64,000 nucleotides of DNA from an uncultured Methanobrevibacter sp. (GTDB lineage: Archaea > Methanobacteriota > Methanobacteria > Methanobacteriales > Methanobacteriaceae). Position numbers and translations under genes: made by a program. Below are positions 7,997 through 17,252 of the stretch, one piece after another (position 1 is the stretch's first letter; every line of letters begins with the position of its first letter). The stretch lies in contig NZ_CACXTS010000008.1 of NCBI RefSeq assembly GCF_902770715.1, forward strand, positions 1-64,000. Direction: 5' to 3'. A model generated the notes under the pieces. The model ran no database searches, was not told where the DNA came from, and saw only the letters and a list, made by a program, of their open reading frames with translations.

Positions 7997-9034
7997 TTAA
8001 TTTACGTCCTCATACATTTTCTTCAAAAAGCTTGCAAGCGAAACAATATCTTGACAGTTATGTTCTATTATTGGTACAACCGGACCGATATTATTTTCCA
8101 TTAGATAAGTATCATAATAACCGGGGATATACTGGCCCGGAACATCGCCCTCACGTTCTATTCCAAACATTTCCCGTTCGATTGTCTGAAGCTGGCAGTT
8201 TGGAAGATTCTCTTTCCAGAGATTTTTTGCAAAATACATCAAATCCAGATGAGGCAGATTTAAATCCGCTTCAATTCCATTATACAGGCTTCTATTTTTT
8301 ATAAACGGCACATCAAAACTCTTTCCATTGAATGTGACATGCACCGAATCCTCATCCAAATGACTCAGGTAAGCTTCAATGATATTCGGCTCCTCTCTGT
8401 AATCCCTTAAAAAATATTGGGAGGATATAATCTTGCTTCCCTTTATTTCAGCAACACCGATCAAAATGATTGGAACGTTTGAAAGGCCTTTTGTCTCGAT
8501 ATCCATGAATTTGAAGTTTTCAGGTTCGGTCAAGCTTATGCATTTAATCAGATTGTCCCTGCATCTTTTAGAGTATCTGTTGCTGTCCAAAAGATCAACT
8601 ATCTCTCCGAAGGACATGTCATCGATTTCATTCAGGAATTTTGAAGCGATATCACAATATTTGTCATGGCCTTTAAGGGATTCTATGGTTGCATAACCCT
8701 TATTTTTAAGGTTTTCTTCAGTTTTAAGCCCAACTCTTGGAAGCAACTTAAGATTATGGTTGATTTGACTTTTAAAATCATTATCGGCAATGTCAAAGTC
8801 CATCTTTTCCTCATTTGTTATTTTCAACACATCACCACATGATGTGGAGCAGACCTTGCAATTCATTACGTCGCTTAATGATTTATTATCATATTTTATC
8901 AGGAGTTTTTCTTTTAAATCCTGGAAATATGCACTGGACAATGTTTTTCTCTCTTGTTTTTCATTTTTTGGAAGATTTAACTGCTTTAATATTGAATTTC
9001 TTATATCTTCCTCATGCTTCCAATATTCTGTCAT
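7997..9034 (-). CDS. RNase H-fold (DEDD-type) exonuclease-like protein
   Basis: 345 residues. The C-terminal half has DEDD-superfamily motifs: FMDIETKGL (Exo I, about 178), VTFNGKSFDVPF (Exo II) and HNCQDIVSLASF (Exo III). This matches the YprB-like ribonuclease H-like family. The N-terminal half holds a helix-hairpin-helix-like segment (LLPRVGLKTEENLKNKGYAT) that could bind nucleic acid, and a CKVCSTSC cysteine pair. The catalytic acids appear intact, so it is probably an active 3'-5' nuclease of unknown substrate. Forms a two-gene operon with the repeat protein. Confidence 0.82.
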   Translation of the reverse strand: MTEYWKHEEDIRNSILKQLNLPKNEKQERKTLSSAYFQDLKEKLLIKYDNKSLSDVMNCKVCSTSCGDVLKITNEEKMDFDIADNDFKSQINHNLKLLPRVGLKTEENLKNKGYATIESLKGHDKYCDIASKFLNEIDDMSFGEIVDLLDSNRYSKRCRDNLIKCISLTEPENFKFMDIETKGLSNVPIILIGVAEIKGSKIISSQYFLRDYREEPNIIEAYLSHLDEDSVHVTFNGKSFDVPFIKNRSLYNGIEADLNLPHLDLMYFAKNLWKENLPNCQLQTIEREMFGIEREGDVPGQYIPGYYDTYLMENNIGPVVPIIEHNCQDIVSLASFLKKMYEDVN

Positions 9035-9110
9035 TCAATTAAACTTTATAAAAAGGGCAATATATATTTTTTTAATAAAGTATACTTGATTTTTTTTAAA
9101 TTATAATAAC

Positions 9111-9275
9111 ATTTATATAGTGTAACTATCAAATAATTTAATTGGCTACAAAGTAGCCAGAGAGATAGATTAAACAGCCAAATTTTAAAATTCATTTCTC
9201 TAAAAGCTTGTTAAAACAAGTTGTTAGATAGTTAATACCTTTATTAACTATCTAACCATCCCAAAACCTATTTTT
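9111..9275 (+). ncRNA. Putative structured RNA between divergent genes
   Basis: The 345-base spacer 9035-9379 contains a TATA-like box (TTTATATA, about 9112-9119) and then a run of inverted repeats: GGCTAC/GTAGCC (9144-9149/9153-9158), AGAGA/TCTCT (9159-9163/9197-9201), CTTGTT/AACAAG (9207-9212/9215-9220). It ends with a perfect 14-base stem, GTTAGATAGTTAAT paired with ATTAACTATCTAAC (9223-9236/9243-9256). A T run follows at 9271-9276. No ORF with a ribosome site is seen. The layout reads as promoter, folded transcript and terminator, but no known family is recognised. Confidence 0.45.
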
Positions 9276-9379
9276 TGATAATTTTTAAAAAAAGAAAATT
9301 TTACAATCTAATCTCAACTTAGTAAACTTTATAAGAATTTTTAATCATAAATATTATTAATTATTCTTAAGGTTTTACT

Positions 9380-9763
9380 ATGAAAATTAAATTAGCTATC
9401 ATATACGGGATACTCACATGGCTGATAACCTATGTGCTCTCAGAAATTTTCAATCCGATTTTTACGGATAACCTCCCGCATATCAACATAGTAGTGCCAA
9501 TAATAATTATAATCGTAACTGGATTTTTTGGAATACTTTACATTAGAAATATCGATAAAAATGAAGTTATTGAAGGCTTTTTGGCAGGAGTGATATTCAT
9601 CATGATGGATGTTATCTGCGATTATATCTTTTTAATTATACCGCATTCCACAGCATTGATTATTGAGGATTATCCTTTGCATATGCTTTCAATGATTATA
9701 ATAACCTTACTAATAACAACATTTTTAGGATATTTGGCTCAAATGAAAATAGACTTAAAATAA
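9380..9763 (+). CDS. Small four-TM membrane protein
   Basis: 127 residues with four predicted membrane segments (about 5-20, 31-50, 66-86 and 102-121) and short loops. Ribosome site AAGG lies about 10 bases before the ATG. It is followed after 12 bases by the phosphopantothenate synthetase gene, so the two may be co-transcribed. No family recognised; a function cannot be inferred from the neighbour alone. Confidence 0.75.
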   Translation: MKIKLAIIYGILTWLITYVLSEIFNPIFTDNLPHINIVVPIIIIIVTGFFGILYIRNIDKNEVIEGFLAGVIFIMMDVICDYIFLIIPHSTALIIEDYPLHMLSMIIITLLITTFLGYLAQMKIDLK

Positions 9764-9775
9764 GGAGAATTAAAA

Positions 9776-10513
9776 ATGATACCAAAATCACACCCTCGCT
9801 ATGAATCATTGCTTTTAAGAGACAAGATGGTTAAAGCAGCGCAAGAGGGTTACTTAGCAGATTCAGCATTGATTGCACATGGAAGAGGCGAAGCTTTTGA
9901 TTATTTGATTGGTGAAAAAACAACATACCCTGCAAAAAGAGCAATGTATGTTGCTGTAGCAGCACTCCTTTTATCAAATAATCCTGTAATCTCAGTCAAT
10001 GGAAATGCCACAGCGTTGGCCATTGATGAAATAATTGAATTAGCCAATGCAATAGACGCTAAGATTGAAATAAATCTTTTTTATAGAACTGATGAACGTG
10101 TTAAGCTAATAACACAACTATACAAAAATCATGGTTACAAAAACATCCTCGGAACACTAGACGACGATATCGAGTATATCAATGACATACCAAACAATAG
10201 AGCGACAGCAAGCAAAAGCGGAATATATTCAGCGGACACAATATTAATACCTCTTGAAGATGGAGATCGAGCTGAGATATTGAAAAAAGGTGGAAAAAAT
10301 ATAATCACTATTGATTTGAATCCTCTTTCAAGAACATCAAAGATGTCTGACGTTTCAATTATGGACAATATTGTAAGGGCGATTCCATTCATGACAAAGA
10401 TAGCCGAGGATTTGAAAACTCAAGACAAGAAAGTATTGATTGATATGGTAAATGACTTCGATAATGAAGAAAATCTAAAAGAATCATTAGAGCAAATTAG
10501 AATTAAAGAGTGA
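9776..10513 (+). CDS. 4-phosphopantoate--beta-alanine ligase (archaeal phosphopantothenate synthetase)
   Basis: 245 residues. The N-terminal block (IPKSHPRYESLLLRDKMV) and the segments ALIAHGRGEAFDYLIGE and PVISVNGNATAL are characteristic of the archaeal enzyme (COG1701). It joins 4-phosphopantoate and beta-alanine with ATP, replacing the bacterial pantothenate synthetase/kinase order in CoA synthesis. Ribosome site AAGGAG precedes the ATG. Its end meets the start of the P-loop kinase gene, so they form an operon. Complete and confidently assigned. Confidence 0.93.
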   Translation: MIPKSHPRYESLLLRDKMVKAAQEGYLADSALIAHGRGEAFDYLIGEKTTYPAKRAMYVAVAALLLSNNPVISVNGNATALAIDEIIELANAIDAKIEINLFYRTDERVKLITQLYKNHGYKNILGTLDDDIEYINDIPNNRATASKSGIYSADTILIPLEDGDRAEILKKGGKNIITIDLNPLSRTSKMSDVSIMDNIVRAIPFMTKIAEDLKTQDKKVLIDMVNDFDNEENLKESLEQIRIKE

Positions 10514-10518
10514 ATATT

Positions 10519-11058
10519 ATGAAAGTAATGGGAATATCTGGCATGCCCGGTTCTGGAAAAAGTTTTATTTCAGATATCGCAACTGAAAGAGGAGCGATTA
10601 TCGTAAGTATGGGCGATATTGTACGTGAAGAAGCTAAAAAAAGAGGAGAAAGTTCTAAAGAAACCGCTAAAAATTTAAGAGCGGAATTTGGACAATATAT
10701 CATTTCTGAATTAACTATTAAAAAAATAAAAAAACTCCAGGAAGAAGGTATTGAAAACAGTATCGTTGTGGAGGGCATAAGGAGCCTTCATGAAGTGGAC
10801 ATGTTTAGAGAAGAATTCGACAATTTTATTATTGTGTCTGTCTTTGCAAATCCTACCCTAAGATTCGAAAGATTGAAACTTAGAATGAGAGAAGATGATT
10901 CAACTGATTTTAATGTATTTGATGCAAGGGACAGGACCGAATTGGGTTTCGGAATCGGCAGCGTAATCTCCCTTTCAGACAAGCTAATTATTAACGAAAG
11001 TGACGTGGAAAGTTATTGCGAAAAAATTAATGAATATTTCGATGAAATCAATTTATAG
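10519..11058 (+). CDS. UPF0200-type P-loop nucleotide kinase
   Basis: About 179 residues from ATG at 10519; a GTG at 10510 in frame is less likely because the family starts just before GISGMPGSGKS. Walker A is GMPGSGKS (residues 7-14), with a downstream VVEGIRSLHEV strand and a lid rich in arginine (RFERLKLRMREDD). Proteins of this type are related to dephospho-CoA kinase and adenylate kinase. A DUF359 dephospho-CoA kinase is encoded at 61453, so this gene is probably not the CoaE substitute despite sitting beside a CoA gene. Overlaps the convergent dph6 by six bases. Confidence 0.8.
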   Translation: MKVMGISGMPGSGKSFISDIATERGAIIVSMGDIVREEAKKRGESSKETAKNLRAEFGQYIISELTIKKIKKLQEEGIENSIVVEGIRSLHEVDMFREEFDNFIIVSVFANPTLRFERLKLRMREDDSTDFNVFDARDRTELGFGIGSVISLSDKLIINESDVESYCEKINEYFDEINL

Positions 11059-11736
11059 CTTATCTTCCAAAACTGCATCTTCGATAATGTAAACACCACT
11101 ATCAAGATGCCACTCTTTTTTATCTTTTAAAATTTTAATTCTTTTTTTAAAAATAGGACCATCAATAGCTAGAGTTTCGGCTTCACCGCCTTCAAAGGCG
11201 ATATTGACCTGATATTTCTCATTAATCTTAACCAGTTCATCAATAGCCTCATCATCAATGACCCTGCCAAGCCAGGATTCATCCAAACCCCAAGCAGCAA
11301 CGCCACAAATGATTATCTTAAATCCTAAGGAGACAATCTCTCTCATGTACTCCAATTCATCAACATGCCAATAAGGGGAAATGGCCTTTAGGCCAACTTC
11401 ACTGCAGAGCTTCTCAATTCTTGACTTTTGATATGTTGAATAAAGAGCACCGGTGTATATTGCCTCAACACCCAAATCCTTAAGATTTTCGAACGCCATC
11501 TTCAAGTCTTTAAGCTCTTCTTCCTTAATCCCATCAGTTTCCGCAGATATTATCGGAATATCAAGGGCCTGAGACAGCAAATCAGTAATGTGAATATTAG
11601 GAACATGAAACATGTATGACTCATCATTTCTTGATTTCATTGAAAGAAGATATTTTACATCCTCTTTCGCTTCTAAAGCATTATATAATGCCATAGTGCT
11701 GTCTTTACCACCTGAAAATAATATTGCAACGTTCAT
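11053..11736 (-). CDS. dph6: Diphthine--ammonia ligase
   Basis: 227 residues of an N-type ATP pyrophosphatase: PP-loop SGGKDST (8-14). The family-specific YTGALYSTYQKSRIE, ISPYWH and FEGGEAETLAIDGP blocks follow. It performs the last step of diphthamide formation on elongation factor 2 in archaea and eukaryotes, amidating diphthine with ammonium and ATP. Full length. Four bases downstream of the gene for the membrane protein at 11741, so likely co-transcribed with it. Confidence 0.9.
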   Translation of the reverse strand: MNVAILFSGGKDSTMALYNALEAKEDVKYLLSMKSRNDESYMFHVPNIHITDLLSQALDIPIISAETDGIKEEELKDLKMAFENLKDLGVEAIYTGALYSTYQKSRIEKLCSEVGLKAISPYWHVDELEYMREIVSLGFKIIICGVAAWGLDESWLGRVIDDEAIDELVKINEKYQVNIAFEGGEAETLAIDGPIFKKRIKILKDKKEWHLDSGVYIIEDAVLEDKL

Positions 11737-11740
11737 GGAA

Positions 11741-12544
11741 TTACCGTCTACGTTTTTCTTTTAAGAATTTTCTAAATCTTCTATATGCAGGAACGACAGA
11801 ATCTATGTAGATTCCCATCAGTCCAACAACAACACCCAGAGCTCCGGAACATAGTGTAAATTGCATATTGGTCAGCATGGATGAGTTTGTATTGTTCACA
11901 CTATCCTGAATAGGCCCTTCGATTGAAGTTGCAACAATACCCCTTTCAAGAAGATTCTGTTCAAAGCGATCAAGAGCTGTTGAATCAACAACCAATGTCG
12001 CATGAACCTGTGCGTAGGATATGGTTTCACCATAAACCAACTTATACCAATCAGAGAAAGATTTCAAAGCTTGGGAAGAAGTATAATTATCTGCAAGGGA
12101 TATTTCAATACTTGATGAGTTTATAGTATAGTTTTCATAATGAGAATCAATATTTCCAACAATCTCCTCAAAATAATTATGCTCCCGCTCATTAAACGTC
12201 CACATAGGAATCGAAATTGAATTTTCTTTGAATGATTTGAAACCTTCAGTAGCAGATAAATTTTCCCTTAACTCCTTGGTATCTATTGAAGATGACAAAT
12301 CCAGGTGTAAAGTCTCTTCATTATTTGGCATTGACTTCTCAAAAGCGCTTACCGCATTAGGTAACTCATCATAAATTGGATCCAGGAAAAACGCTCCCCC
12401 AATAGCTCCAATTAAAAAAGATACAACAAGCACTAGAATAATTTCTCGCTTAGGCATGAACTGCCTTAACATTCCAATTGAGAATACGAATACCATCATT
12501 AAAATAAATAAAACTAGGTAAATAATCGCAGTTATAAAATCCAT
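11741..12544 (-). CDS. Membrane protein with large extracytoplasmic domain
   Basis: 267 residues. Two membrane segments near the N-terminus (about 5-25 and 35-55), a soluble domain of about 150 residues with several N-x-S/T sites, then a C-terminal membrane segment (about 228-250) and a basic tail RRFRKFLKEKRRR. The soluble domain is probably outside the cell. A TATA-like TTTAAATATT lies upstream (about 12573-12583). No family recognised. It may share a transcript with dph6, but no functional link is evident. Confidence 0.75.
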   Translation of the reverse strand: MDFITAIIYLVLFILMMVFVFSIGMLRQFMPKREIILVLVVSFLIGAIGGAFFLDPIYDELPNAVSAFEKSMPNNEETLHLDLSSSIDTKELRENLSATEGFKSFKENSISIPMWTFNEREHNYFEEIVGNIDSHYENYTINSSSIEISLADNYTSSQALKSFSDWYKLVYGETISYAQVHATLVVDSTALDRFEQNLLERGIVATSIEGPIQDSVNNTNSSMLTNMQFTLCSGALGVVVGLMGIYIDSVVPAYRRFRKFLKEKRRR

Positions 12545-12619
12545 ATATTCACAGCCAGTAACTTATTACAATATTATAATATTTAAAGTGTAATAGTTAA
12601 ATAATTTTGTATAAAATGA

Positions 12620-13048
12620 CTATTGTTTATGGATTATCATATTGTCGCTGCCTACCGGCCATTCTACAATTATTGTATTTTCCCCTTTTTCTAGATTAAT
12701 TGAAGTTTTCTTAAGATTTGAACTATAATATTCCTTTATTTCCTTATACTGATTACTTTTAAGCTTTAACTTGCAGGAAATATAATTATTTCCAGCAGTT
12801 ACCTTGATGTTTTTTGGAGAATCCATGCTTATTGTCTGTTTTGATCCCTGACCTTCACCATAAACCTCCTTGACTGCATGCGCTACTTTCGACATGCCAT
12901 ATTTGACATTCAGTGAATCGGATACGTCAAGAGTATTTGAGATTGATTCTTCACTGAGAGGCAGCGTGAATACCATTAAAATAATCAGAGATATGGTAAA
13001 AATCAGGATGTATTCCAATGAAACCTGACCTCTGCTTTCCTTTTTCAA
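12620..13048 (-). CDS. Class III signal-peptide (type IV pilin-like) protein
   Basis: 142 residues. The start KKESRGQVSLEYILIF is a class III signal: basic leader, cleavage before Gln, and Q-x-S-x-E followed by a hydrophobic helix, as in euryarchaeal pilins processed by EppA-type peptidases. The mature part is a small beta-rich domain ending in IVEWPVGSDN. It starts one base after the peptidase gene ends, giving a dedicated peptidase-pilin pair. Probably forms or caps a surface pilus; the exact role is unknown. Confidence 0.85.
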   Translation of the reverse strand: MKKESRGQVSLEYILIFTISLIILMVFTLPLSEESISNTLDVSDSLNVKYGMSKVAHAVKEVYGEGQGSKQTISMDSPKNIKVTAGNNYISCKLKLKSNQYKEIKEYYSSNLKKTSINLEKGENTIIVEWPVGSDNMIIHKQ

Positions 13049-13939
13049 TTAAATCACCAGATAAAAGTTTTTTATAAACATCATCATTACATCTCCATAA
13101 AATATTGTCACCGTCAAACCGGCCAATATTGCAGGGGCGAAAGGAAATGAAACCTTTATGGAGATTTTATCTGAAATTATATTCTGGGCATTCATAACCT
13201 TAAGCTGCAGAACTTCCATTCCTGTAAGTCCCCCGCCGTTTTGAGATTTGAAATAATATTTGAATTCATTATTGTCCTTTGTCTTATAAACACCCAAATT
13301 TCCATCGATTTCACCCAGCAATTCTATAATCTGCGGATTGTTGAAGTAGAAATCATTTACAATCATGCCTTCCTCCAAATCATTAACCGATACCATCTTA
13401 TTCATCGTTGAGTTGACAACATACTTTAAACTGCCTATATTAAAGATGTTTACCAGAAAATCCACATTCCTGTTGAATATGCCATTCTTAATAATCAGCT
13501 GAACTAAGAAAACCAAAAGAAACGGGAATGAAATGATAATGCTGTTTATCACTACGCTGAATGAAAACGGATAGATTGACAGCTGCGGAAAAATATTCAA
13601 AAAGTTGATATTAAGACCAGATGGTATTACTGTAGCAATAGCAGTGAATAATTTTACATCGCCACCACCCCACATATTCAATTTCCACAACATAAAAGTT
13701 ATAGCATTAGTGATAACCATTGAAATAAACGAAGCTAAAATGAATTTAATGTTACCTGAAATTAATGACAAAATCGCATTTGAGACCAATCCAAAAAGCA
13801 ACAATGAATAGGTCAACCTGTTAGGAACAACATTCTTTCGTACATCATAAATTGCAGCCATTATGGAAAATAGCATTGTGATTATTATTTGAATTAAAAA
13901 TATAGCTGTTAAATTCATGATTATAGTATTTAACTTCAA
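13049..13939 (-). CDS. A24-type prepilin peptidase
   Basis: 296 residues, polytopic. The first catalytic aspartate is in AAIYDVRKNVVPNRLTY (about residue 33) and the GxGD motif is in NMWGGGDVKLF (about 90-100), the two acids of aspartyl prepilin peptidases. A soluble middle region (about 180-260) separates the final C-terminal membrane helix. It is longer than FlaK and resembles EppA-like enzymes for class III signal peptides, which fits the adjacent pilin gene. Confidence 0.85.
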   Translation of the reverse strand: MKLNTIIMNLTAIFLIQIIITMLFSIMAAIYDVRKNVVPNRLTYSLLLFGLVSNAILSLISGNIKFILASFISMVITNAITFMLWKLNMWGGGDVKLFTAIATVIPSGLNINFLNIFPQLSIYPFSFSVVINSIIISFPFLLVFLVQLIIKNGIFNRNVDFLVNIFNIGSLKYVVNSTMNKMVSVNDLEEGMIVNDFYFNNPQIIELLGEIDGNLGVYKTKDNNEFKYYFKSQNGGGLTGMEVLQLKVMNAQNIISDKISIKVSFPFAPAILAGLTVTIFYGDVMMMFIKNFYLVI

Positions 13940-14013
13940 ATAATATTAATTAGATAGAAAATAAGCTTATAAAATTGTTTTAAAAATATAAAATTGAAGA
14001 AAAAAAAGAAAGA

Positions 14014-15615
14014 TTAATTTTTAGAAAACTCTTTGATAGCTTCTAAAAATGATTTAAATAATGGGTGTGGCCTATTAGGTCTTGATTTAAATTCAGGATG
14101 GAATTGGCAACCAATAGCCCATGGATGATTTGGAAGCTCTACGATTTCAACCAGGAAGTCATCAGGACTAGTTCCAGAAATAATTAAACCTTTTTCCTGT
14201 AAATCTTGCCTATAATCATTGTTAAATTCATATCTGTGCCTATGGCGCTCTTCAATATTCAATTCACCATATGCATCAAATGTTTTGGTACCTTCAACGA
14301 TTTTGCAGTCATAGGAACCTAAACGCATAGTTCCACCCATGTTTTTGATTTTCTTTTGCTCTTCCATCATATCAATAACAGGGTATTCCAAATTATCGTC
14401 AAATTCAGAACTATTTGCACCAGGGTATCCATTGATTCTTGCAAACTGAGTTACCATACATTGCATTCCAAGACAGATTCCGAATAAAGGCACGTTGTTT
14501 TCGATAGCATATTCAACTGCATCCAGTTTGCCTTCAAAACCACGTTCACCGAATCCTCCAGGAATAAGAATACCATGCAATTCATTCATTGCATCCTGAT
14601 CCAACTCTTCAACATCAGAGCTTAAGAATTTAATATTGGCTTTAACTCCAATGCTTGCAGCCGCATGAAGCAGAGATTCTCTGATACTGATATATGAATC
14701 TTCAAGTTCAACATATTTGCCCACAATGCCAATGTTGACAACAGGCTCGGTTATCTTTAAAGACTTGACTATATCTCTCCATTCATCCAATTTAGATGAA
14801 TCCGGTTCGATATCCAAACCAATTCTTTTGACAATGAATTCACCAATGTTGTGCTCTTCTAAAACTAAAGGAACTTCATAAATTGTGCCTGCATCAGGAG
14901 TGTTTACAACAGCTTCATAGTCCACATCACAGAAATGAGCTATTTTTCCTCTTAAGCCATCATCAATTGGTTCTTGAGATCTGCAGACAATTACATCAGG
15001 ATTTATACCGACACTTCTTAATTCTTTTGTGGAGTGTTGAGTAGGTTTTGTTTTGAATTCTCCAGCTGCATTTAGGTAGGGAATAAATGTAACATGGACG
15101 AACATAACATTTTCACGGCCTTCCTCATTTCTGAGTTGTCTTAATGCTTCAAGGAAAGGTTGGCTTTCAATATCTCCGACAGTACCACCAAGTTCCACTA
15201 AAACCACGTCATAATCTGCGCTTTCAGAATTTTCCCTAATCATTTCTTTAATACGATTAGTGATGTGCGGAATGACCTGTACACATTCTCCCAAGTATCC
15301 GCCTTCTCTTTCTTTAGCGATGACTGATTCATAAACCTTACCTGTGGTAATGTTGGCTAATCCATCAAGCTCAACATCCAAAAATCTTTCATAGTGACCA
15401 AGGTCCAAGTCAGTTTCCATACCGTCATGGGTTACGAATACTTCACCATGCTGATATGGATTGAGTGTTCCAGAATCCCAGTTTAAATAAGGGTCTATTT
15501 TAATAGCTGAAACTTTTAAACCATATGATCTTAAAATACGTCCCATAGACGCTGATGTAATACCTTTTCCGATTGAACTAACAACCCCACCAGTTATAAT
15601 AATATACTTTGTCAG
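14014..15615 (-). CDS. pyrG: CTP synthase, probably starting at a CTG codon
   Basis: 533 residues. N-terminal synthetase domain ([38 protein letters not shown]) and C-terminal glutaminase domain ([11 protein letters not shown], nucleophile Cys in FGICLGMQ, catalytic HPEF). It makes CTP from UTP, ATP and glutamine. An ATG at 15630 is in frame but has no ribosome site, and the GAGG (15622-15625) lies inside it. CTG at 15613-15615 is six bases downstream of that site and gives the family-standard N-terminus [12 protein letters not shown]-rich stretch after the stop should end transcription. Confidence 0.95.
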   Translation of the reverse strand: MTKYIIITGGVVSSIGKGITSASMGRILRSYGLKVSAIKIDPYLNWDSGTLNPYQHGEVFVTHDGMETDLDLGHYERFLDVELDGLANITTGKVYESVIAKEREGGYLGECVQVIPHITNRIKEMIRENSESADYDVVLVELGGTVGDIESQPFLEALRQLRNEEGRENVMFVHVTFIPYLNAAGEFKTKPTQHSTKELRSVGINPDVIVCRSQEPIDDGLRGKIAHFCDVDYEAVVNTPDAGTIYEVPLVLEEHNIGEFIVKRIGLDIEPDSSKLDEWRDIVKSLKITEPVVNIGIVGKYVELEDSYISIRESLLHAAASIGVKANIKFLSSDVEELDQDAMNELHGILIPGGFGERGFEGKLDAVEYAIENNVPLFGICLGMQCMVTQFARINGYPGANSSEFDDNLEYPVIDMMEEQKKIKNMGGTMRLGSYDCKIVEGTKTFDAYGELNIEERHRHRYEFNNDYRQDLQEKGLIISGTSPDDFLVEIVELPNHPWAIGCQFHPEFKSRPNRPHPLFKSFLEAIKEFSKN

Positions 15616-15697
15616 AAAAATCCTCTCCATTAATTATACTATAATTTTAGTTTTTTATGATATATAAAAATTTAATTTCCTTTATAAAATATGCATT

Positions 15698-16051
15698 TCA
15701 GCGATTATTTTTCCAATGATATAACTTATTCGATATGGCACTGCCCGTTTCATCAAACTGATACTGTCCCCCATCACCATAATTGGCAAATTGCTGCTCT
15801 TTTATGAACAGTTCGCAGGAATCATTAGGACCTTGTGAAAATTGTCCCTTTCTACATACCATACCATGAGACGCTCCATAAGGGCTTACGCTCCAAAAAG
15901 TGCAATTCAGACAGATTGCCTCACCATTATTCACCATCGAATCGAAATCATAGGCATCAAAATCATTCGAATCCTCCTCATTGAAAAATTCACAGCATTC
16001 ACTGCAATAGTTATCCTCATCCAGTTCATTTCCGCAGTTAGGACATCTCAT
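15698..16051 (-). CDS. Small zinc-ribbon protein
   Basis: 117 residues. The N-terminal ribbon is CPNCG...CSECC (3-6 and about 16-20). An acidic linker and a second cysteine set (ICLNCTFW, MVCRKG, DSCELF) suggest another metal site. No known family. It ends the operon that begins with the MATE exporter or earlier; the esterase gene stops 10 bases upstream of its ATG. Probably a cytoplasmic metal-binding adaptor; function unknown. Confidence 0.75.
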   Translation of the reverse strand: MRCPNCGNELDEDNYCSECCEFFNEEDSNDFDAYDFDSMVNNGEAICLNCTFWSVSPYGASHGMVCRKGQFSQGPNDSCELFIKEQQFANYGDGGQYQFDETGSAISNKLYHWKNNR

Positions 16052-16061
16052 TCATATCACC

Positions 16062-16835
16062 TTATAATGTTTTAATGAATTCCTTAATATGCTTGTCACA
16101 AAATTCCCAAGTATGCTCCCCCGGAGCCTCAACAAACTCTGCATCAATATTTTTAGATTTTAAAAACTCATAGAAATCAACATTTTTATCATATAAAAAG
16201 TCATTTACGCCACAGGCCATGTAAATGTCTGGAATGTCTTCGCAGCTGTCAATCAGATATTTTGGATTTTTATCAGAACCCTTTACGCTTTCCAAATCGC
16301 CGAATATGGATTCATAAAAGTCCCTTGATCTCAACACATTGGTGTCACTGGCATAATCGGCTATGTCATCGGTTATCAATGCCGCTGAAATCATTCCAAT
16401 TTTTGAAAAGTTCTGTGAGTATTTCAAACCGTTGCGGATAGCTCCATATCCTCCCATTGAAAATCCTGCAATGAATGTGTCTTCCCTTTTGTCTGAAAGA
16501 GGGAAGATATTTCTAGTGATATCCAGGAGTTCCTGGCCGACATATTCCCCATAGTATGCATGCGCTTTTTCATTGTCAATGTAAAAGCTATTCTCTCCGC
16601 AAGGGATTACAATAGCTATTCCGTTATCTTCCGCAAATTTCTGAATGGATGTGTTTGCCAAAAAGATATCATCACTGCCATACAATCCATGAAGCAGATA
16701 CAGTGTCCTATAAGGCTGTGGGACTATCTCTTCGCTGTCCTGCAAGAAATGAATGTTATCGGATGGAAGAATCACACTAATAGATGTCCTTCTCTGTAAG
16801 CTTTTGCACTTGACGTCTCCCCTAAACAGAACCAC
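16062..16835 (-). CDS. Esterase D-like alpha/beta hydrolase
   Basis: 257 residues from GTG with site GAGGTGAT. Alpha/beta hydrolase features of the tributyrin esterase/S-formylglutathione hydrolase family: oxyanion strand LYLLHGLYGSDD, nucleophile elbow GFSMGGYGAIR (Ser about 120), acid in the IYMACGVNDFLYDKN region, and the final His in GEHTWEFCDKHI. Likely a cytoplasmic carboxylesterase; the physiological ester is unknown. Part of a minus-strand run with the acetyltransferase and MATE genes. Confidence 0.87.
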   Translation of the reverse strand: MVLFRGDVKCKSLQRRTSISVILPSDNIHFLQDSEEIVPQPYRTLYLLHGLYGSDDIFLANTSIQKFAEDNGIAIVIPCGENSFYIDNEKAHAYYGEYVGQELLDITRNIFPLSDKREDTFIAGFSMGGYGAIRNGLKYSQNFSKIGMISAALITDDIADYASDTNVLRSRDFYESIFGDLESVKGSDKNPKYLIDSCEDIPDIYMACGVNDFLYDKNVDFYEFLKSKNIDAEFVEAPGEHTWEFCDKHIKEFIKTL

Positions 16836-16844
16836 ATTATCACC

Positions 16845-17252
16845 TCAGGTCCACAATTCAGTAATGAACATCGGACTTGCATCTTCGGCTTTTTCAAATC
16901 CGCAATATTCATAAAACTTGATTTCATCATTGTATGCAACCACTACAATGCGCATGTAATCCTTATAGTGGTCTTTAATCCTTTGAAGCAATTCCTTTCC
17001 GATTCCCTTAAGTTGGTATTCCGGCCTCACCAAAAGATAATGAACATATGCATTCATTATGCCGTCATCCATTGCACATACCATGCCGACAAGCTTATCG
17101 CCGTCCCATGCGGAGTAAACGGTTTCGAAATTTTTCATTGCAATTGCCAATTTATCTGGGAAATGACCTGATGACCACTCAACAGATAAAAACAGATCTT
17201 TGAGTTCCTTTTTGCTGAAATTGTGCGTATTCTTATATACTATTCTATCCAT
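16845..17252 (-). CDS. GNAT family N-acetyltransferase
   Basis: 135 residues. The acetyl-CoA site is in LVRPEYQLKGIGKELLQRI (Q-x-x-G-I-G pattern, about 78-95), followed by VVAYNDEIKFYEYCGFEKA, a standard GNAT C-terminal strand-helix. The substrate is not predictable. Overlaps the MATE gene stop by one base, so it is translationally coupled to it. Confidence 0.87.
   Translation of the reverse strand: MDRIVYKNTHNFSKKELKDLFLSVEWSSGHFPDKLAIAMKNFETVYSAWDGDKLVGMVCAMDDGIMNAYVHYLLVRPEYQLKGIGKELLQRIKDHYKDYMRIVVVAYNDEIKFYEYCGFEKAEDASPMFITELWT

Noticed and set aside
10510-10518. GTG at 10510 as the UPF0200 start
   Set aside because: ATG at 10519 is nearer to the conserved GISGMPGSGKS and avoids overlap with the previous stop.
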